From an uncultured Eubacteriales bacterium (GTDB taxonomy: Bacteria > Bacillota > Clostridia > Oscillospirales > Acutalibacteraceae), in contig OMPZ01000237.1 of NCBI GenBank assembly GCA_900313125.1, positions 1-5,216 on the forward strand: a stretch of DNA of 5,216 nt, in the 5' to 3' direction. The notes under the pieces are model-generated. The model searched no databases, was not told where the DNA came from, and saw only the letters and a list, made by a program, of their open reading frames with translations. Each line of letters begins with the position of its first letter. Position 1 is the first letter of the stretch. Positions 1-5,216 of the stretch are shown here, in pieces. Both the position numbers and the translations under genes were made by a program.

Positions 1-251
1 GCTACCATTGTGAACTGTGACGAACCGCCGCCCTGAAGGAAAAGCACCTTGTAGTTGTCCGGAACGTTCATAAGCTCTCTTACAAGGCTCTCGGCGTCCT
101 TGATGATCTTGTCAAAAACCTTGGAACGGTGCGACATCTCCATTACGGACTGACCGCTGCCCTCATAATCAAGCATTTCCGCTGCGGCTTTTTCCAAAAC
201 AGCCTCGGGAAGCATGGACGGACCAGCTGAAAAATTATAAACTCTGCTCAT
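1..251 (-). CDS. serC: Phosphoserine aminotransferase, N-terminal fragment (cut by left edge)
   Basis: SerC is a cytosolic PLP-dependent class V aminotransferase that converts 3-phosphohydroxypyruvate and glutamate to O-phosphoserine, the second step of L-serine synthesis; it can also act in pyridoxal phosphate synthesis. I translated this frame by hand: it opens MSRVYNFSAGPSMLPEAVL, the typical SerC start with the FSAGP motif at residues 7-11. The MSHRS segment puts His41 and Arg42 at the substrate-binding positions known from E. coli SerC. The QGGGSSQF segment at 73-80 is the glycine-rich PLP-phosphate-binding turn. Only 83 complete codons of a family of about 360 are present; the stop and the catalytic lysine lie beyond the left edge. 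The ATG at 249-251 is preceded by GGAGG nine nt upstream. It has its own promoter and leader and is separated from the infB operon by a terminator. In Clostridia serC is often followed by serA, which would lie outside the window. Confidence 0.96.
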   Translation of the reverse strand, partial: MSRVYNFSAGPSMLPEAVLEKAAAEMLDYEGSGQSVMEMSHRSKVFDKIIKDAESLVRELMNVPDNYKVLFLQGGGSSQFTMV

Positions 252-260
252 TTTATAAAG

Positions 261-265
261 CCTCC
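261..265 (-). promoter_or_regulatory. Ribosome binding site of serC
   Basis: On the minus strand GGAGG lies nine nt upstream of the serC ATG, within the AT-rich context ATTGGAGGCTTTATAAAATG. The AT-rich surroundings suggest an open, efficiently used site unless upstream leader structure interferes. It supports the start chosen for serC. Confidence 0.88.
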
Positions 266-292
266 AATAAATTAATTTGATTCGACACGACA

Positions 293-315
293 GCCGGACA
301 GCAATTGTCTCCGGC
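293..315 (-). other. Leader hairpin B upstream of serC
   Basis: On the minus strand GCCGGA (315-310) pairs with TCCGGC (298-293). Two further pairs close a 5-nt loop (301-305), with a 2-nt bulge on one side, giving an 8-bp GC-rich stem. No U-run follows, so it is not an intrinsic terminator. It sits 27 nt upstream of the serC ribosome binding site, inside the predicted 5' leader. It could stabilise the mRNA or be part of a regulatory element; a function is not shown by the sequence. Confidence 0.5.
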
Positions 316-331
316 GGCCCTCCGTGCAGAC

Positions 332-360
332 GATCGCCCGATCAAAGCAGGGGCAAGATC
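332..360 (-). other. Leader hairpin A near the serC transcript 5' end
   Basis: On the minus strand GATC-TT-GCCC (360-351) can pair with GGGC-GATC (339-332). This is an 8-bp imperfect stem with a 2-nt bulge and an 11-nt loop (350-340). A shorter competing hairpin, GATC-GGGC-GATC, is possible within 343-332, so the RNA may have alternative folds. There is no U-run, so no terminator. It begins about 8 nt downstream of the predicted transcription start. Confidence 0.4.
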
Positions 361-366
361 AAAGCA
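340..366. repeat. 10-bp direct repeat just downstream of the serC promoter
   Basis: GATCAAAGCA occurs at 340-349 and again, without mismatch, at 357-366 on the plus strand (TGCTTTGATC on the minus strand). The copies are 17 bp apart start to start. Relative to the predicted start site near 368 they fall at about +3 to +12 and +20 to +29, a place where a repressor could bind. A partial copy, GATCAA, is found at 430-435 upstream of the -35 element. It may be an operator; no binding protein can be named. Confidence 0.5.
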
Positions 367-374
367 CACAATTT

Positions 375-403
375 ATTATATTACAATCTCAAATCATAGT
401 CAA
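375..403 (-). promoter_or_regulatory. Sigma-A promoter for serC
   Basis: On the minus strand a -35 element TTGACT (403-398) is followed after exactly 17 nt by a perfect -10 element TATAAT (380-375). An A/T-rich stretch lies directly upstream (404-420), as in an UP element. Transcription would start near position 368, giving a leader of about 117 nt before the serC ATG. It is the best promoter match I found in the window and explains how serC is expressed downstream of the operon terminator. Confidence 0.85.
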
Positions 404-563
404 ATGTTTTTAAGAAAAAAACGTGCGAAGATCAAGGTTTTTTTCAACAAAATGCGTAAATTTTCTTTGAACACGGTGTTTTTCACCACATTTGCGGGTC
501 GTTTTGCAAGATTTCAATTGTAAAATTTCAAATTTTGTATTTAACGCATACATCTGCGGAGAC
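404..563. other. AT-rich intergenic stretch without a recognisable gene
   Basis: Between the operon terminator and the serC promoter I find no credible coding sequence, tRNA or known RNA. The open frames crossing it have no ribosome binding site and produce unrelated low-complexity peptides that run across the terminator or promoter. Visible minor structure is a perfect AT palindrome at 522-536, a short inverted repeat GGTG-TTTTT-CACC around 475-487, and homopolymer A/T runs. It probably serves as spacer and upstream promoter DNA. Confidence 0.6.
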
Positions 564-592
564 AAAAAAACGGAGCCGCTTACCGCAGCTCC
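564..592 (-). terminator. Rho-independent terminator of the infB-rbfA-nrnA-truB-lipoprotein unit
   Basis: On the minus strand GGAGCTGC (592-585) pairs with GCGGCTCC (579-572). The stem has 8 bp including one G-U pair, and the loop is the 5-nt GGTAA. After one G comes a run of seven T (570-564). The hairpin starts 7 nt after the lipoprotein stop codon. On the plus strand the same stem is followed by TTGTTTTTT (593-601), so it may work in both directions, although no plus-strand gene is visible. Confidence 0.93.
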
Positions 593-599
593 TTGTTTT

Positions 600-1148
600 T
601 TATTTGAAATTTCTTACGGCTTCCGCCGCTTTTTCCTTCTGCTCGTTTGTGCCGTCGCTTTCGGAGCTGTCGGTGTAGAGCATGAGGAACCTGCCGTCGT
701 CCGTTACGACCGCAAGCGTGTATTTCGTAACGTTCTCGGTGCTGTCGAAAAGGTGGAACGAGCCGTCATTTCTTGCGTCGGCGATCGTTTTAGCCGCCGC
801 GTCCGAGGTCTGATCCTCAAATTCGTAAAGCTCGACCGTGTGCTTTGACACAGGCGTTGAGATAGTGAAACGCTTGCCTGCCGACGCGCCGATAGCCGCC
901 GCGGTCAGCTCCTCGCCATCGCCGCTGACAAAGCCGTTGTCGGTCATATACGACACAAAGCCATCGAAGGTCTTGTCATAGCCCGACGCCGATTTTGTGC
1001 CGTCGCCGGCGATAGTCTCACCGGCTGACGAGGTGTCGGAGCCTGCCGCCGAGGTCGTGCCCGACGACGTGCCGGCGTCGCCCGTGCAGCCCGCAAACAA
1101 CACGGCAGCAACAGCCGCCGCTGCAATTATTGAAAGGAACTTATTCAT
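600..1148 (-). CDS. Predicted lipoprotein of unknown function
   Basis: The 182-residue product begins MNKFLSIIAAAAVAAVLFAGC: a short positive N-region, a hydrophobic core (about 4-19) and a lipobox-like FAGC with Cys21. This indicates signal peptidase II cleavage and lipid anchoring on the outer face of the membrane. Residues 22-56 are a Ser/Thr/Gly/Ala-rich, probably disordered linker. Residues 57-182 look like a small folded alpha/beta domain, with alternating hydrophobic segments such as HTVELYEF and GRFLMLYT; it ends in a charged helix. I do not recognise this domain and assign no enzymatic role. No cysteine remains apart from the lipobox. AAGGAGA lies 7 nt upstream of the ATG. The gene starts 16 nt after the truB stop and ends at a strong terminator, so it is probably the last gene of the operon; its link to translation genes may only be positional. 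Confidence 0.87.
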   Translation of the reverse strand: MNKFLSIIAAAAVAAVLFAGCTGDAGTSSGTTSAAGSDTSSAGETIAGDGTKSASGYDKTFDGFVSYMTDNGFVSGDGEELTAAAIGASAGKRFTISTPVSKHTVELYEFEDQTSDAAAKTIADARNDGSFHLFDSTENVTKYTLAVVTDDGRFLMLYTDSSESDGTNEQKEKAAEAVRNFK

Positions 1149-1155
1149 TTTATGT

Positions 1156-1162
1156 TCTCCTT
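1156..1162 (-). promoter_or_regulatory. Ribosome binding site of the lipoprotein gene
   Basis: On the minus strand AAGGAGA lies 7 nt upstream of the ATG at 1146-1148. It lies in the 16-nt gap after the truB stop, beginning 2 nt past it. The lipoprotein therefore has its own good initiation signal and does not depend on read-on from truB. Confidence 0.85.
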
Positions 1163-1164
1163 TA

Positions 1165-2088
1165 TCATTTATTCAAAAGCGCGAACATCTTGTATACAGC
1201 GATAACGCCCTTGTCGGTGTCAACTCTGCCGAGCGCGATGAACGAGCCGTCTCTGTCGCCGACCCTGACTACCGCGCCGTTTTGAGCGTTTGAACGAAGG
1301 CTCGTCTTGCCGATATCGAGCGGATTGCCGTTAGCAAAGCGGTGCGCCTGCTTGTCGCTGACCGTCACGCGGTCGTACACGGTGAACAGGCTTTCGGTCG
1401 AGCGCAGCAGCGTCTGAGCGTTTTCGCTGTTCTCGCCGCCGTTTGTGAGCGCCTTTATCTCGTCGAGCGTTTTCGCGTCGTCAAGCGTAAAACCGCAGGC
1501 TCTCGTGCGCAAAAGCGACGTCATGACAGCCCCGCAGCCAAGCTCGCGCCCCATATCGTCGATGAGCGAGCGTATATATGTGCCCTTTGAACAGGCGATC
1601 TTCAGCCGCCCCGTCTGAGCTTTTTCGTCAAAGCCGAGCAGCGAAAGCTCGCTTATCGTGACCCTGCGCGGTTCACGCTCGACGACCTCGCCCTGCCTTG
1701 CAAGATCGTAAAGACGCACGCCGTTTTTCTTGACCGCCGAAAACATTGGCGGAAGCTGCATTATCTCACCTCGAAACGAGGGCAGCAGCCGCTCGATATC
1801 ATTTACACTTGCAGCCGCGGGCTTTTCGGCTGTGACCTCGCCCCAGATATCGAGCGTGTCGGTAGTCAAGCCGAGACGAAACTCAGCCTCGTACTCCTTG
1901 TCGCTGTCGGGAAGTATGTCCTGCGCGCGCGTCGCGCTGCCCAAAAGAAGAGGTAAAACGCCCTGCGCCATCGGGTCGAGCGTACCTGTATGTCCGATCT
2001 TTTTCTGTCCGCAAAGGCGGCGCATCACCGCCACGACGTCGAACGACGTGAACTGCTGAGGCTTGTTTACAACGATTATCCCGTCCAT
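1165..2088 (-). CDS. truB: tRNA pseudouridine(55) synthase TruB
   Basis: TruB isomerises U55 to pseudouridine in the T-psi-C loop of most elongator tRNAs and also acts as a tRNA chaperone in the cytosol. The 307-residue product matches the family length of about 300. It begins MDGIIVVNKP, as TruB proteins do. HTGTLDPMAQG at residues 33-43 carries the catalytic Asp38. Tyr66 in DKEYEAEF, the GLTTDTLD segment (73-80), QLPPMFSAVKK (111-121) and CSKGTYIRSL (166-175) are further TruB motifs. The C-terminal part (about 230-307) fits the small TruB C-terminal/PUA-like domain. I chose the ATG at 2086-2088 on homology; an in-frame GTG at 2098-2100 would add four residues (MWAD) and overlap the upstream gene. 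There is no clear Shine-Dalgarno sequence, and the start is 1 nt after the nrnA stop, which suggests translational coupling. The usual partner ribF does not follow. Confidence 0.96.
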   Translation of the reverse strand: MDGIIVVNKPQQFTSFDVVAVMRRLCGQKKIGHTGTLDPMAQGVLPLLLGSATRAQDILPDSDKEYEAEFRLGLTTDTLDIWGEVTAEKPAAASVNDIERLLPSFRGEIMQLPPMFSAVKKNGVRLYDLARQGEVVEREPRRVTISELSLLGFDEKAQTGRLKIACSKGTYIRSLIDDMGRELGCGAVMTSLLRTRACGFTLDDAKTLDEIKALTNGGENSENAQTLLRSTESLFTVYDRVTVSDKQAHRFANGNPLDIGKTSLRSNAQNGAVVRVGDRDGSFIALGRVDTDKGVIAVYKMFALLNK

Positions 2089-2089
2089 A

Positions 2090-3052
2090 TCAGCCCACAC
2101 GCTCTATCTCGCGCTCTGCGGCGCCGACGATCTTCGCCTTCACGTCGTCAAGCGTTCCGAAAATGGTGCAGCCTGCCGCCGCGTGGTGTCCGCCGCCGCC
2201 AAATTCCGCTGCGACCCTCGCCGCGTCATACTCGCCGAGAGAACGCACGCTTATGCGGAATTTGCCGTCTTCCTTCTCCTTAATGGTGACGCCGATAAAC
2301 ACGCCCTCGATCTGTCGCGGGATAGACGCGATGCCGTCCATATCGCAATTGCCGACTCCCGTTTCCTTCTCCATCGAAAGCGTTGTGTTCACAACGGCGA
2401 TCCTGCCGTCGCGGTACAGCTCGAGCGATTCCAGAACGGCGCGTTCGAGCCTGATCCTCGCCATCGACTTCATGTCGAACATGACGCGGTTTATCTCGCA
2501 GCTATCGCAGCCGATATCCATAAGCTCGGCTGCGTCGCGCATCGTTCTTGAATCGACGTTTGAGAACCTGAAGCAGCCCGTGTCGGTGCAAATACCGAGA
2601 TAAAGCGCGTTTGCGATGTCCTTGTCTATCTCAACGCCGAGCAGCTTGATGAGATCCATCATGTTCTCTGTATTAGCCGCCGCGGTGTGATCGACGAACG
2701 TCAGCTTTGCGTAATCGGAGTTCGTCGCGTGGTGATCGACGCAGATATCTATTTTACCGCCGAACTCGTCCTTCAGATCGCCCAAAAGCTGCTCCGTAGC
2801 GATATCAACAGCGATAACAGTTTTGTACTCGAACATCTCCTCGGTAAAATTTTCGCGGACAAATTCAAACTTCTTATCGAGCGTGCCGTTGACGATAACG
2901 CGCGCGTGCCTGCCCATTTTCTGCATAGCCCTGCAGAGAGCGAAGGCCGAGCCGACCGTGTCGCCGTCGGGGTACTGGTGAGTCAGGATAACGCAGTGAT
3001 CGACCTCCCTGAGCTTATTTGCGATGTCTGTCAGATCAGTCGTCCGAGCCAT
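2090..3052 (-). CDS. nrnA: DHH/DHHA1 phosphoesterase, NrnA-like nano-RNase / pAp phosphatase
   Basis: NrnA-type enzymes degrade 2-5-nt RNAs and dephosphorylate 3'-phosphoadenosine 5'-phosphate, using Mn ions in the cytosol. The 320-residue product has the ordered DHH motifs: HQYPDGDTVGS (His25, Asp29, Asp31), AVDIA with Asp83, VDHHATN with Asp106-His107-His108, and GICTDTGCFRF with Asp157. The DHHA1 substrate-binding motif GGGGHHAAAG is at 285-294. This set and the length fit the NrnA/YtqI family rather than RecJ; the pAp versus c-di-AMP-derived substrate preference cannot be read from sequence. The chosen ATG at 3050-3052 is preceded by AAGGAAGG with an 8-nt spacer. A GTG at 3059-3061 is in frame but too close to that site. 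The gene overlaps the end of rbfA by 17 nt and is followed 1 nt later by truB, an arrangement common in Clostridia. Confidence 0.93.
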   Translation of the reverse strand: MARTTDLTDIANKLREVDHCVILTHQYPDGDTVGSAFALCRAMQKMGRHARVIVNGTLDKKFEFVRENFTEEMFEYKTVIAVDIATEQLLGDLKDEFGGKIDICVDHHATNSDYAKLTFVDHTAAANTENMMDLIKLLGVEIDKDIANALYLGICTDTGCFRFSNVDSRTMRDAAELMDIGCDSCEINRVMFDMKSMARIRLERAVLESLELYRDGRIAVVNTTLSMEKETGVGNCDMDGIASIPRQIEGVFIGVTIKEKEDGKFRISVRSLGEYDAARVAAEFGGGGHHAAAGCTIFGTLDDVKAKIVGAAEREIERVG

Positions 3053-3410
3053 CTTCTTCACCTTCCTTAATATTCAGCTCGCTCAATATATGCGAGATGT
3101 TCGCGCTGTATTCTATCGAGTCGGTAGCTTCAAAGCTCATTGCCGGAACGTGGCGGATAGAAAGTCTCGAACCGACCTCGCGGCGAATGTAGCCCGCCGC
3201 CGAGGTAAGCCCCTTAACCGCCTGCTTTGCGGCGTCGAGACCCTCCATCGCGCTCACATATACCTTGCAGTAGCTCAGGTCGCGCGAGACCTCGACTCTG
3301 ACTATGCTGAGCATCGTGTTTGCAACGCGGGGATCCTTCAGCTCGCGAAGCACAGCAGTAAGCTCGCGCTTGATATCCTCGGTGGTCCTGCCCAATTTGT
3401 GACTTGCCAT
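3036..3410 (-). CDS. rbfA: 30S ribosome-binding factor A
   Basis: RbfA binds the 30S subunit, helps late maturation of 16S rRNA at its 5' end and is needed for cold adaptation in many bacteria. The 124-residue product has normal family length and a single KH-like domain. Visible family features are RELKDPRV (22-29), the strand VSRDLSYCKVYVS (41-53), and SAAGYIRREVGSRL (70-83), containing the Ala-x-Gly kink of the RbfA KH fold. This is followed by RHVP (86-89). The last nine residues form an acidic tail rich in Glu, Asp and Gly. It follows infB by 52 nt, as in most bacteria, and overlaps nrnA by 17 nt. Upstream, AGGAGA lies 12 nt from the ATG, longer than usual; no better in-frame start is seen. 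Confidence 0.95.
   Translation of the reverse strand: MASHKLGRTTEDIKRELTAVLRELKDPRVANTMLSIVRVEVSRDLSYCKVYVSAMEGLDAAKQAVKGLTSAAGYIRREVGSRLSIRHVPAMSFEATDSIEYSANISHILSELNIKEGEEDGSDD
3061..3068 (-). promoter_or_regulatory. Ribosome binding site of nrnA, inside rbfA
   Basis: AAGGAAGG on the minus strand lies within the last codons of rbfA (the acidic tail) and 8 nt upstream of the ATG at 3052. This decides the start against the GTG at 3061, which would leave no usable spacing. The overlap indicates that nrnA translation is coupled to rbfA. Confidence 0.75.
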
Positions 3411-3422
3411 AATTTCAATAAG

Positions 3423-3428
3423 TCTCCT
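3423..3428 (-). promoter_or_regulatory. Ribosome binding site of rbfA with long spacing
   Basis: AGGAGA on the minus strand is the only Shine-Dalgarno-like sequence upstream of rbfA. It is separated by 12 nt (CTTATTGAAATT) from the ATG, compared with 7-9 nt for the other genes here. Initiation may be weaker than average, or the AT-rich spacer may tolerate the distance. Confidence 0.6.
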
Positions 3429-3462
3429 GTTTTATATGATCGTGATTATACTATTATTTGTA

Positions 3463-5216
3463 TTACTCCTCGCGGTATTCCTCGATGCCGAAGCTTTCGA
3501 TGATGTCGCCTTCCTTGAGGTCTGCGAATTTTTCAAGACCGATACCGCACTCGTAGCCTGCGCTTACCTCTTTGACTGCGTCCTTGAAGCGCTGCAGCGA
3601 GCTGATAGCGTCCTCGAAGATAACGATACCGTCGCGAACGACTCTCGCCTGAGAATTTCTGAGGATCTTGCCGTTGAGGACGTAAGAGCCCGCGATAAAG
3701 CCGATGCTCTTGATCTTGATGACGTTGCGGCATTCCGCTCTGCCGTAAACGACCTCTCTCGTTTTGGGAGCGAGCATACCCTTCATAGCAGCCTCGATCT
3801 CTTCGAGACAATCGTAAATGATGCGGTAGCAGCGCAGATCTACGCCGTCGCGCTTTGCGTTTTCCTCGGCAACGGAGTCGGGGCGAACGTTAAAGCCAAC
3901 GATGATAGCACCCGACGCCGACGCAAGCATAACGTCGGATTCGTTTACAGCGCCGACCGCGCCGTGGATAACGTTGATCCTTACCTCGTCGTTGGAGAGC
4001 TTGAGCAGCGACTGTGTAACAGCTTCGACAGAGCCTTGAACGTCGGCTTTGACGATGATCTGAAGCTCCTTCATCTCGCCCTGCTGCATCTGGTCGAACA
4101 GGTTCTCGAGTGTGACAGCCTTAGGACGCATTGCGTTGAACTGCTCCTCCTTCGCCTTCGACTTTCTCTGCTCAACGAGCTCTCTTGCAAGACGCTCGTC
4201 TGTAACGGCGTTGAACGTGTCGCCGCCCGTGGGAACGTCGTCAAGACCGGTGATCTCAACGGGGTAGGACGGGCCTGCCGTCTTTACGCGCTTGCCCTTG
4301 TAGTCCATCATGGCTCTTACTCTGCCGACCGATGTACCGGCAACGACGATATCGCCGACGTTGAGCGTACCGTTCTGAACGAGGACTGTCGCGACAGGAC
4401 CTCTGCCCTTGTCGAGCTTTGCTTCGATAACGGTACCCTTTGCGGCTCTGTCTGGGTTAGCCTTCAGCTCCTTCATATCGGCAACGAGAAGTATCATTTC
4501 GAGAAGGTCGTCGATGCCCTGCTTCTTCTTTGCCGAAACGGGAATACAGGGAACGTCGCCGCCCCACTCCTCGGGAACGATGTTGTATTCCGTGAGCTGT
4601 GTCTTAACGCGGTCGATATCCGCGCCTTCCTTATCTATCTTGTTGATAGCAACGATGATCGAAACGTCGGCAGCCTTAGCGTGGTTGATAGCTTCGATCG
4701 TCTGCGGCATGATACCGTCGTCGGCTGCGACAACGAGCACGGCGATATCCGTTACCTGCGCGCCTCTTGCACGCATCGTTGTGAACGCCTCATGACCCGG
4801 AGTATCAAGGAACGTGATCTCCCTGTCGTTTATACGCGCGCGGTATGCGCCGATGTGCTGTGTGATGCCGCCTGCCTCGGTAGCCGTTACATTCTCCTCA
4901 CGGATAGCGTCGAGAAGAGAGGTCTTGCCGTGATCGACGTGACCCATTACAACAACGACAGGAGCGCGCTCCTGAAGGTTCTCGTCATTGTCCTCGCTGT
5001 CGTCGATGATCTGCTCCTCGATCGGCACCTCGACCTCATGCTCTACCTTTGCGTGAAGCTCCATAGCTGCGAGCGACGCCGTATCGAAGTCGATAACGTC
5101 GTTCACGGTAGCCATCTGACCCATCGAGAAGAGCGTTTTTACAAGCTCGCCTGCGGTAACGCGAAGTCTGCTCGCAAGCTCGGAAACGACGATCTCGTCC
5201 GGGATAGCTACGGTGA
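3463..5216 (-). CDS. infB: Translation initiation factor IF-2, C-terminal part (cut by right edge)
   Basis: IF-2 is the GTPase that brings fMet-tRNA to the 30S subunit and promotes 50S joining. The frame continues without a stop to the right edge, giving 583 visible residues; the true start and the variable N-terminal region are missing. The first visible residues, including IPDEIVVSELASRL and the FSMGQMATVND segment, belong to the IF2 N2-type domain, so the internal ATG at 5124 is not the gene start. In visible numbering the GTPase motifs are GHVDHGKT (91-98), EAGGITQHIGAY (113-124), DTPGH (137-141), NKID (191-194) and SAK (227-229). Beta-barrel domain II, the IF2-specific C1 domain and the fMet-tRNA-binding C2 domain follow, ending with GYECGIG (553-559) and an acidic tail. 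Domain C2 has Ser510 where Bacillus-type IF2 has Cys. The stop TAA is 52 nt before rbfA. Confidence 0.98.
   Translation of the reverse strand, partial: TVAIPDEIVVSELASRLRVTAGELVKTLFSMGQMATVNDVIDFDTASLAAMELHAKVEHEVEVPIEEQIIDDSEDNDENLQERAPVVVVMGHVDHGKTSLLDAIREENVTATEAGGITQHIGAYRARINDREITFLDTPGHEAFTTMRARGAQVTDIAVLVVAADDGIMPQTIEAINHAKAADVSIIVAINKIDKEGADIDRVKTQLTEYNIVPEEWGGDVPCIPVSAKKKQGIDDLLEMILLVADMKELKANPDRAAKGTVIEAKLDKGRGPVATVLVQNGTLNVGDIVVAGTSVGRVRAMMDYKGKRVKTAGPSYPVEITGLDDVPTGGDTFNAVTDERLARELVEQRKSKAKEEQFNAMRPKAVTLENLFDQMQQGEMKELQIIVKADVQGSVEAVTQSLLKLSNDEVRINVIHGAVGAVNESDVMLASASGAIIVGFNVRPDSVAEENAKRDGVDLRCYRIIYDCLEEIEAAMKGMLAPKTREVVYGRAECRNVIKIKSIGFIAGSYVLNGKILRNSQARVVRDGIVIFEDAISSLQRFKDAVKEVSAGYECGIGLEKFADLKEGDIIESFGIEEYREE

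Noticed and set aside
252..368. T-box or known riboswitch in front of serC
   Set aside because: The leader is too short for a T-box, lacks the AGGGTGG-type T-box sequence and has no terminator hairpin with a U-run. The known serC RNA motif is, to my knowledge, alphaproteobacterial.
475..487. GGTG-TTTTT-CACC inverted repeat as a terminator
   Set aside because: The stem is only about 4 bp and no U-run follows on either strand at the right place; the real terminator is at 564-592.
305..523. Plus-strand open frame of 72 codons in the serC upstream region
   Set aside because: It crosses the leader, promoter and AT-rich spacer, has no ribosome binding site and encodes a low-complexity Lys/Phe-rich peptide without recognisable features.
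492..848. Plus-strand open frame of 118 codons over the terminator and lipoprotein
   Set aside because: It reads through the strong terminator hairpin and is antisense to the lipoprotein gene, which has a signal peptide and ribosome binding site.
2063..2551. Plus-strand open frame of 162 codons opposite nrnA
   Set aside because: It is fully antisense to a DHH protein with all catalytic motifs. It has no ribosome binding site, and its Arg/Ala/His-rich composition is that of a GC-rich shadow frame.
3445..3450. TATAAT on the minus strand between infB and rbfA as an internal promoter
   Set aside because: At 17-18 nt upstream there is only GCGAGG or CGCGAG, with no -35 similarity; a lone -10 in AT-rich DNA is weak evidence.
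3024..3503. Plus-strand open frame of 159 codons opposite rbfA and the infB end
   Set aside because: It runs across three minus-strand gene boundaries, lacks an initiation signal and resembles no protein; rbfA and infB are unambiguous on the other strand.
3463..5124. infB starting at the ATG at 5124
   Set aside because: The frame continues upstream to the window edge with clear IF2 N-domain residues, so this ATG is an internal methionine and the gene is partial.

Overview
The window looks like a chromosomal segment from a Gram-positive Clostridia bacterium, probably the Ruminococcaceae/Oscillospiraceae group. This is inferred from the infB-rbfA-DHH phosphoesterase-truB gene order, GC-rich coding DNA beside very AT-rich intergenic DNA, strong GGAGG-type ribosome binding sites and a lipoprotein with a Ser/Thr/Gly linker. 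The genus cannot be fixed from sequence reading alone. Every gene I can support lies on the minus strand, so transcription runs from the right edge to the left.

Region by region in transcription order: 5216-3463 is the 3' part of infB (translation initiation factor IF-2), cut by the right edge. After 52 nt comes rbfA (3410-3036), a 30S ribosome maturation factor. A DHH/DHHA1 phosphoesterase of the NrnA type (3052-2090) overlaps rbfA by 17 nt. truB (2088-1165), the tRNA psi55 synthase, starts 1 nt after the DHH stop codon. A predicted lipoprotein of unknown function (1148-600) follows after 16 nt. A strong Rho-independent terminator (592-564) then closes this transcription unit. It is the distal half of the classic nusA-infB operon, joining initiation, 30S assembly, nano-RNA/pAp turnover and tRNA modification. 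The lipoprotein sits where many Firmicutes carry ribF.

The intergenic region 252-599 holds the terminator, an AT-rich stretch with no recognisable gene, a near-consensus sigma-A promoter (403-375), and a leader of about 117 nt with two hairpins and a 10-bp direct repeat. The leader ends at a good ribosome binding site and the start of serC (phosphoserine aminotransferase, L-serine and B6 biosynthesis), of which only the first 83 complete codons are present.

I see no mobile element, CRISPR array, tRNA, rRNA or defence system. The window is mostly ordinary housekeeping sequence. The parts most worth a second look are the serC promoter/leader architecture and the uncharacterised lipoprotein at the end of the translation operon.
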